From: an uncultured Ruminococcus sp.
Lineage (GTDB): Bacteria; Bacillota; Clostridia; Oscillospirales; Ruminococcaceae
Length of the DNA: 64,000 nt
Direction: 5' to 3'
NCBI RefSeq assembly: GCF_947301925.1
Contig: NZ_CAMYUE010000002.1
Span: forward strand, 316,131 to 380,130
The notes below the pieces were generated by a model, which saw only the letters and a program-made list of their open reading frames with translations, had not been told where the DNA came from and did not search any database. Position numbers and translations under genes: made by a program. Shown here in pieces: positions 59,312-64,000 of this stretch; position 1 is the first letter of the stretch, and each line of letters opens with the position of its first letter.

Positions 59312-61408
59312 TTATTTAAGATATGTAACGTAATCGGAATTGTAGTACTCCCAACTGTCTGCGGGGACAAGGCCGTTTCCGTAGTCCACCATATTGTTCT
59401 TTACGGAAAAAGCACTGAACCAGCCGTCCACCACATACATCCTGCGGCTCGTATCCTCCGCGCCGTAGGGCTGATCCATATACAACGTATTGTTCTCGAA
59501 CACATGATGATACCCCCAGCCCTGAACCTGCTCATGCACCTCAAAGGCCGCAGCTATCTTTGGATTGCCGTTCCTGTAGCCCACATTGTCATGTACATAG
59601 CAGTCGTTTCCGCTCAGGTCAATGAAGCTGCCCGCATAATTCTCTCCCGTCATGCCGTCGCCGAAGAAGGTACAGCCGCTTATCTCCGTATCGGTGGTGT
59701 ACTCCTTGACGTCGATATGCTCGGCAGCCACATTTTTAAAGGTGCAGCCTATGATCCTGTTATGGTCGCATTTGTAGTCATATCCCGTGGTGGACTTGGC
59801 GCTGCCCACATATACTCCCTCGCCGTACCCAGGGGATACAAGTCCCGTATCGTGGATATTGCAGTCCTTTACGGTACACCAGGAGCTTCCGTCGCGGATA
59901 GCCACAGCCTCTGCGCCGATCTTCCGCAGCTCACAGTTCCGTATCACCGTATGATCGGAATGATCGAGGACTATGCCCTTCTGTGAGTTGGTGCAGACAA
60001 GCCCGTCGATCACCCAGTAATCACCCGTTATATGTATAACGTAGCCTTGCCCGGTGGTGCTGCCCGTCAGTACAGGCGGATCATCGGGATCCAGTGCGGC
60101 CAGGGTTATGGGAGCCTCGGCTGTGCCGTCAGTTTCCGGGCTTACAGCTTTTGTGCCGCATTCATAGGTCCCCGGAGCTGCCTTTATCACATCGCCGGGA
60201 GAGGCGTTTTTTACCGCCTCATAAAGGCTCTTTGTATCCGTAACGATAACGGTGTTCTGCCTTGCAGCTTCAATAAGCGCCTTTTTCAGCAGCACCAGAT
60301 CGAATACGTCAAGGCTGCCGTCGCTGTCGAAGTCGCCTGCCTGCCAGTTTTTCAGCGTCGTCTCCTTCTTCAGCAGCCAGCCCTGAAGCGCCGCAGCGTC
60401 CGCGATATTGAAACTTCCGTCGCCGTTGACGTCGCCCGTGATGAACTGCTCTCCGCCTGCAAGACGGCTGTTTATCACTCTCAGCAGCGAGTTTTCGCCC
60501 TTTGCGTCCTGAGTCAGCTCCCATATCATGATACCGCCGTAGCTTTTTGCAAGCTCTGCCTTTTTCGCCATGGTCTCCGCACCGTTATAGGCTACGCCGT
60601 TATAGCTGTCGCGGCTGTAGTTGGCGGAGTCCTTTTTCACCAGCTCTGCAAAGGGCTCATAGGAATCCCAGTCAAGCTCGCCGTCCGGCGTATAGCCGCG
60701 GCCGTAGAAGGGAACTCCCAGCACCAGCTTTTCAGCGGGGAGCTTTTTCACCGACGAGAAGTAGTCCAGACATTTCTCCGCATACTCATAGGAGGCGTGG
60801 GAGTATCTGTCCTCGTCGTTGTCATAGGCCATAACGTTGACGAAATCAAAGAGGGCAAAGGTCTCGGGAGACACCCTTCCCGCCACCCACTGAGCCGTGG
60901 CAGTGGACATCTCCATGTCTCTTTCGTCGCACAGCGACCTCAGCTCTTTACACCAGTCGCCGTAATATTTCCATATTTCATTCCCCGAGTCCAGCTCTAT
61001 ATCCAGGTCTATGCCGTCAAGGCCGTACCTCTCGCAGTAGGTCATGATATTACCGCTGAACGTCCTCATCTCATCGGGGGTATCTATGTACTGCATATAG
61101 CTGTCGCAGCCGCCTGCGCCGCCGAGAGCGGCAAAGACCTCCGCTCCCTTCTCATGGGCTGAGGAGACTATCTTCTCAAGCTCGCTGTCGGGTATCTCAC
61201 AGCGCAGCTCTCCCCTGCTGTCGGGATTGCAGAACGCGATATTTATGTGAGTCACCTGAGAGAAGTCCATATCCCTGCAGGCGCTGTAGCTCCAGTCGGG
61301 AAGATAGCCCACTATGCGCTTTCCGCCTCTGTCCCGTGCAGCGGAGGTCTGCATGGGAACAGCTGCCGCAGCCACCGCAAAAGCAATGATAATATTTAAC
61401 GATCTCAT
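59312..61408 (-). CDS. GH18-dockerin-parallel beta-helix secreted enzyme
   Basis: The start at 61408 (MRSLNIIIAFAVAAAAVPMQ) follows GGAG by 9 nt and opens a signal peptide. The 698-aa product has a GH18 barrel (about 28-320): IVGYLPDWSYSACRD, the catalytic DxxDxDxE as DGIDLDIE with Glu138, VNVMAYDNDED and GIMIWELTQDA. A complete dockerin lies in the middle (about 328-390; DVNGDGSFNIADA, DFDSDGSLDVFDL). A right-handed beta-helix follows to the end (about 395-698; ITGDYWVIDGLVCTN, VIRNCELRKIGAEAVAIRDG, NRIIGCTFKNVAAEHIDVKE), as in pectate-lyase-like and other polysaccharide-degrading enzymes. GH18 acts on chitin or related N-acetylglucosaminides. The internal dockerin flanked by two catalytic-type domains is unusual. 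Confidence 0.88.
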   Translation of the reverse strand: MRSLNIIIAFAVAAAAVPMQTSAARDRGGKRIVGYLPDWSYSACRDMDFSQVTHINIAFCNPDSRGELRCEIPDSELEKIVSSAHEKGAEVFAALGGAGGCDSYMQYIDTPDEMRTFSGNIMTYCERYGLDGIDLDIELDSGNEIWKYYGDWCKELRSLCDERDMEMSTATAQWVAGRVSPETFALFDFVNVMAYDNDEDRYSHASYEYAEKCLDYFSSVKKLPAEKLVLGVPFYGRGYTPDGELDWDSYEPFAELVKKDSANYSRDSYNGVAYNGAETMAKKAELAKSYGGIMIWELTQDAKGENSLLRVINSRLAGGEQFITGDVNGDGSFNIADAAALQGWLLKKETTLKNWQAGDFDSDGSLDVFDLVLLKKALIEAARQNTVIVTDTKSLYEAVKNASPGDVIKAAPGTYECGTKAVSPETDGTAEAPITLAALDPDDPPVLTGSTTGQGYVIHITGDYWVIDGLVCTNSQKGIVLDHSDHTVIRNCELRKIGAEAVAIRDGSSWCTVKDCNIHDTGLVSPGYGEGVYVGSAKSTTGYDYKCDHNRIIGCTFKNVAAEHIDVKEYTTDTEISGCTFFGDGMTGENYAGSFIDLSGNDCYVHDNVGYRNGNPKIAAAFEVHEQVQGWGYHHVFENNTLYMDQPYGAEDTSRRMYVVDGWFSAFSVKNNMVDYGNGLVPADSWEYYNSDYVTYLK

Positions 61409-61462
61409 ATATCTCAGCTCCTGTCTTATAAGAATGGTTCGTCCATTCGTCCTGTTACCTTC

Positions 61463-61491
61463 ATTATATAGGAGCTCCGCCCCTTTGTCAA
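61463..61491 (-). promoter_or_regulatory. Consensus SigA promoter of the GH18-dockerin gene
   Basis: Minus strand TTGACA, 17 bp, TATAAT: both hexamers perfect. Confidence 0.92.
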
Positions 61492-61496
61492 CAGAA

Positions 61497-61526
61497 AACG
61501 GCAGCATGAGCACTCATGCCGCCGTT
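61497..61526 (-). terminator. Terminator of the GDSL-pgeF unit
   Basis: AACGGC.GCATGAG/CTCATGC.GCCGTT stem with TTCTGTT after it on the minus strand; it begins right at the pgeF stop. Confidence 0.8.
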
Positions 61527-62258
61527 CTATTTCATCATAAAGAATGCAAGATCCTGTCTGCCTCTGTCACCGCGCCTGTAGGAATAAAAGCCTCTGCCGT
61601 GACAAGTGCATACCGATGTGCGGAATATCCTGTCAGAAGCTATGCCGTAACTTTCCGCTTTGTATGTCAGCGCCGCCGCAAGGTCAAGATACAGTTTCCC
61701 GTCTTTCCTGCGGAATATATTCCCCAGCTCCGCCTCCGTGAAGCTGCCTGTGAACTCGCCCGTGACCTCCTCGCCTACCTCGTAGCAGCTGCCGCATATG
61801 TGATGACCTATGGTCATGCTGAGCCTTTCCGCAGAAGCGCCCAGCTTCTCCATAAGGCTTATGCCGCTGCCGAGGAGCTCTCCTGCCGCCGCCTGCCTTC
61901 CGCAGTGCAGCAGACCTATTACTGCCGCCTCGTTATCGGCAAGGTATATGGGAACGCAGTCAGCGGCTATGACCGTCAGCATGAGACCGCGCTGTGCGGT
62001 CACAAGGCCGTCCGTCTTCTTCAGCTCGTTGTCCTTGATTATGCCGCTGCCGCCGTGACGGAATGAAACCTCCGCCACAGTCGTCCCCCCTGCCTGATAG
62101 GGTCTCACCATATGCTCAAAGGGAACGCCCAGACTGCGGCTCAGCTCGGTATAATCGTCAGTAGGCGGCATATCCGCGCTTTCTCTTGTCCATATGCCGC
62201 TGTCTCCCGAGGTAAAGCCGCCGAGGGCGAAATCATCGTCAATAAAGATATCCCTCAT
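61527..62258 (-). CDS. pgeF: Peptidoglycan editing factor / laccase-domain purine nucleoside phosphorylase-like protein
   Basis: This 243-aa YlmD/YfiH-family protein has the conserved blocks MVRPYQAGG, LMLTVIAADCVPIYLAD, IGLLHCGRQAAAGELL (His metal ligand) and IGHHICGSCYEVGEEV, then FRTSVCTCHGRGFYSYRR. The His-Cys-His arrangement binds zinc or copper. Members were first called multicopper oxidases. Later work assigned purine nucleoside phosphorylase/adenosine deaminase activity and a role in peptidoglycan editing in E. coli. Its start lies one base after the GDSL stop, so the two genes are coupled. Length is normal. Confidence 0.9.
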   Translation of the reverse strand: MRDIFIDDDFALGGFTSGDSGIWTRESADMPPTDDYTELSRSLGVPFEHMVRPYQAGGTTVAEVSFRHGGSGIIKDNELKKTDGLVTAQRGLMLTVIAADCVPIYLADNEAAVIGLLHCGRQAAAGELLGSGISLMEKLGASAERLSMTIGHHICGSCYEVGEEVTGEFTGSFTEAELGNIFRRKDGKLYLDLAAALTYKAESYGIASDRIFRTSVCTCHGRGFYSYRRGDRGRQDLAFFMMK

Positions 62259-62259
62259 A

Positions 62260-63279
62260 CTATTCCCTGCTCCTGCGCTTTCTTTTTATAAGGACTACCG
62301 TGAGTATGACTGCGGCTGTGAGAAGTACATCAGCTCCCACTATGCCGCCTGCCAGCGCCTTTTTTCCGTCGGCGGTAAGCTGCTTTTCGCCGTGCTCCAC
62401 AGTCACATAGCTGAAGCCCGTTGTACGGAGCGTCTTGTCCACGGTCTCCGCAATGGCCTCATGTCCGGCCGCATTGGGGTGGATATCGAACTGTCCTATG
62501 CGTGTGAGCTCTCCCGCACGCCCCTTGAAATCCGAGGCAACGTCTATGACTCTGTAGCCCCTTGCAGCGTTCTTTGTGATTATGGTGTTGAGCCTGCCTA
62601 TCTTCTCGTCGGAGAACTCGGTCACCATGCTGAAATCGCTGTAATACTCCAGAGGATCGTACAGAGTCTGGATAAAGACCTTTCCCTCCGTCCGCTTCAG
62701 CAGCTCCTCGGAGATCACCGCCATATTGTCGCTGAAGTGATCGAGAGCCCTGTCCACATCGCCGTCCATGGTCATAAAAGCAGTTGCAGCGCTGAACAGA
62801 TCGAATCTGCCCGAATCGAATGTACCGCTCTCGTCAACTCCCAGACTCATTATAAGTGCAAGCATTATATCCAGCAGGTCGTTGCCGCCGATGGATACCA
62901 CAACGGCGTCGCTGTCGGCAAGGTCCGTGTCAAGCTCTCCGCTTTTCAGCAACTCTATGAAGTCATCGGACGTATCTCCCGACACAGCCCTGTTGACCAT
63001 GGTATGTCCGCATTGGCCCTCCAGCTGGGCAGTATACCTCTCGCCCAGTATATTCGCATAGGAGCGGCAGTGGTAGAGATCATCGGAGGCATAGCCCTCC
63101 AGTCCGTAGCCCGAGGCTATGGAATCCCCCAGGAACAGTATCTTCGGCGGCACCTCCGTCTCGTGTACCTCCTCCCATTCGGGTATCTCGGTCATGGTGC
63201 AGGAGGACAGACACGCCGCCGTCACAACGGCACACGCCGCTGCCGCAAGCCTTTTTACAGCATTCTTGGGATAAAGCAT
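62260..63279 (-). CDS. SGNH/GDSL-hydrolase lipoprotein with C-terminal membrane anchor
   Basis: The 339-aa protein has a lipobox-like LSSC at about residue 27 after a hydrophobic stretch. The GDSL blocks are all present: block I ILFLGDSIASGYGL (nucleophile Ser), block II NRAVSGDTSDD, block III VSIGGNDLLD and block V FDIHPNAAGHEA with the Asp-His pair. A second hydrophobic segment near the end (about 308-330, GIVGADVLLTAAVILTVVL) and a basic tail make it doubly membrane-tied. It faces outward, and substrates could be lipids or acetylated sugars. Tightly linked to pgeF; own SigA promoter with AAAGGAG. Confidence 0.85.
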   Translation of the reverse strand: MLYPKNAVKRLAAAACAVVTAACLSSCTMTEIPEWEEVHETEVPPKILFLGDSIASGYGLEGYASDDLYHCRSYANILGERYTAQLEGQCGHTMVNRAVSGDTSDDFIELLKSGELDTDLADSDAVVVSIGGNDLLDIMLALIMSLGVDESGTFDSGRFDLFSAATAFMTMDGDVDRALDHFSDNMAVISEELLKRTEGKVFIQTLYDPLEYYSDFSMVTEFSDEKIGRLNTIITKNAARGYRVIDVASDFKGRAGELTRIGQFDIHPNAAGHEAIAETVDKTLRTTGFSYVTVEHGEKQLTADGKKALAGGIVGADVLLTAAVILTVVLIKRKRRSRE

Positions 63280-63300
63280 CTTCTCATCTCCTTTTCATAA

Positions 63301-63329
63301 TTATATCATATGAGCCTGAAAATAGCAAC
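63301..63329 (-). promoter_or_regulatory. SigA promoter of the GDSL-pgeF unit
   Basis: Minus strand TTGCTA, 17 bp, TATAAT with TGA extended -10. Confidence 0.8.
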
Positions 63330-63345
63330 AGACGCTGCATAAAAA

Positions 63346-63373
63346 TATCCCCCTGCATACACAGGGGGATATC
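63346..63373 (-). terminator. Terminator of the partial gene at the right edge
   Basis: ATATCCCCCTG/CAGGGGGATAT stem followed by TTTT on the minus strand. Confidence 0.9.
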
Positions 63374-63405
63374 CTTTCAGCGGACCTGATGTCCGTTGTC
63401 ATTTC

Positions 63406-63999
63406 TTATGAGAAAGAAACGTTGTCGATGAGAACAGCTGTATCATAGATGGAATCACCAACGTCTGTTACGCTGAATCTCAGTGAGATGTACTTGCCTA
63501 CGCACTGGCTTACGTCGATATTGACCTTCTTCCAGCCTGTCTCGTAGCAGGTGTGGTCACCGCCGTCGAAATCGATGCCGCTTACAGGAGTCCACTGTGA
63601 AGTGTTTACCGACTCGTATGCAGCAGAAAGGACCTCAACATCGTTTACGTCGTAGATAGTAGCATAGAATCTGTCATCATACTGTGAACCTACATACTCC
63701 ATAGGCTCCTCTGATACGAAGTCATAGTAGAAGCTGAGTGTCTCTGCGCCCTCGGGGATCTTGAAGGTCTGTGAGAGATAGCTTCCCTCTGTACCGCCGC
63801 TGATGTAGACATTCTCACCTGAGCCTACACCTGTTGTGAGGATAGCCATACGATTATTGCTTATAGTATCGATAGATCCGAGCTGAGTAATAACTCTTGC
63901 ATCTCCGCCCTTCTTCCAGCCGGGAATAAAGAGGTTGAGTGTTGTGAGCGGCCATAATGTCTTTTCAAAATCGCCGTTTATAAGGTTACCTGTGTCGAT
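63406..63999 (-). CDS. C-terminal fragment of a secreted beta-sandwich protein (5' end outside window)
   Basis: The frame is open from the right edge and gives 197 residues to the stop. The part seen is a beta-rich module: INGDFEKTLW near the edge (the 'N-G-D/N-F-E' opening of many carbohydrate-binding or galactose-binding-like modules), LSQTFKIPEGAETLSFYYDF in the middle and the close TAVLIDNVSFS. Such modules commonly bind sugars or calcium on secreted enzymes and adhesins. The protein ends here without a dockerin or sortase signal. What lies upstream cannot be told. It has its own terminator. Confidence 0.7.
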   Translation of the reverse strand: MDTGNLINGDFEKTLWPLTTLNLFIPGWKKGGDARVITQLGSIDTISNNRMAILTTGVGSGENVYISGGTEGSYLSQTFKIPEGAETLSFYYDFVSEEPMEYVGSQYDDRFYATIYDVNDVEVLSAAYESVNTSQWTPVSGIDFDGGDHTCYETGWKKVNIDVSQCVGKYISLRFSVTDVGDSIYDTAVLIDNVSFS

Positions 64000-64000
64000 A

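Noticed and set aside
60032..61162. Plus-strand open frame opposite the GH18 gene
   Set aside because: Antisense shadow of the GH18-dockerin reading frame without start signal or family motif.

Overview
The window reads as chromosomal DNA of a cellulosome-producing Ruminococcus (Firmicutes, Oscillospiraceae), most like R. flavefaciens or a close relative; the genus call is an inference. The basis is five secreted proteins with classical two-repeat dockerins, a SigI/RsgI-type biomass-sensing pair, a GH11-CBM22 xylanase lipoprotein and the GH repertoire. Most transcription units begin with a SigA promoter having exactly 17 bp between hexamers and often a TGN extended -10, and most end in a strong hairpin. 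No tRNA, rRNA, CRISPR array, insertion sequence or prophage was seen.

Layout. 1-2.5 kb: the 3' end of sigI, an RsgI-like anti-sigma factor with a proline-rich outer tail, and a secreted protein with the same kind of Pro-rich repeats. 2.7-4 kb: a DUF2520 oxidoreductase and a small membrane protein. 4.2-9.9 kb: a MacAB-like ABC efflux operon followed by its likely response regulator and histidine kinase. 10-13.4 kb: a nitroreductase and a CotH/lamin-tail dockerin protein. 13.7-16.5 kb: an exopolysaccharide tyrosine kinase, its phosphatase and a YunG-like protein behind a structured leader. 16.5-19.1 kb: a FeoA-FeoB fusion with a 47-aa Cys-rich partner and a DtxR-like operator. 19.6-22.5 kb: a secreted LRR/transglutaminase-like protein and a methyltransferase. 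22.6-30.5 kb: a 2408-aa Rhs polymorphic toxin (Ca-binding loops, YD repeats, Hint peptidase, nuclease-like tip) with an adjacent immunity candidate and a long folded leader. 30.7-35.8 kb: a MutS-like ATPase gene broken by one in-frame stop, then a GH97-dockerin enzyme. 36-46.7 kb: a single nine-gene operon (adenylate-forming ligase, acyl carrier protein, two GNAT-fold acyltransferases, five radical SAM proteins with cobalamin-type N-termini). 46.8-53.2 kb: fruK, a DUF4434-dockerin protein, a protein with three tandem catalytically dead GH11-like modules plus dockerin, and a real GH11 xylanase. 53.3-58 kb: two ECF sigma/membrane-regulator pairs around a lipoprotein esterase. 58.2-64 kb: an iron-sulfur flavoprotein, a GH18-dockerin-beta-helix protein, PgeF, a GDSL lipase-like lipoprotein and the C-terminus of another secreted protein.

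How the parts fit. Plant cell-wall degradation is the common theme. Dockerin enzymes (GH97, GH18, DUF4434, CotH, pseudo-GH11) are mostly single-gene units scattered among housekeeping genes. They sit with cell-surface lipoproteins (GH11, esterase) and three sigma/anti-sigma pairs that could report on substrates. The best candidates for undescribed systems are the radical SAM/ACP/ligase/acyltransferase operon (36.0-46.7 kb), the triple pseudo-GH11 dockerin protein, and the Rhs toxin that carries cellulosome-like calcium loops behind a leader whose closing helix starts at the predicted +1. All function calls rest on reading the sequence; no database search was run.
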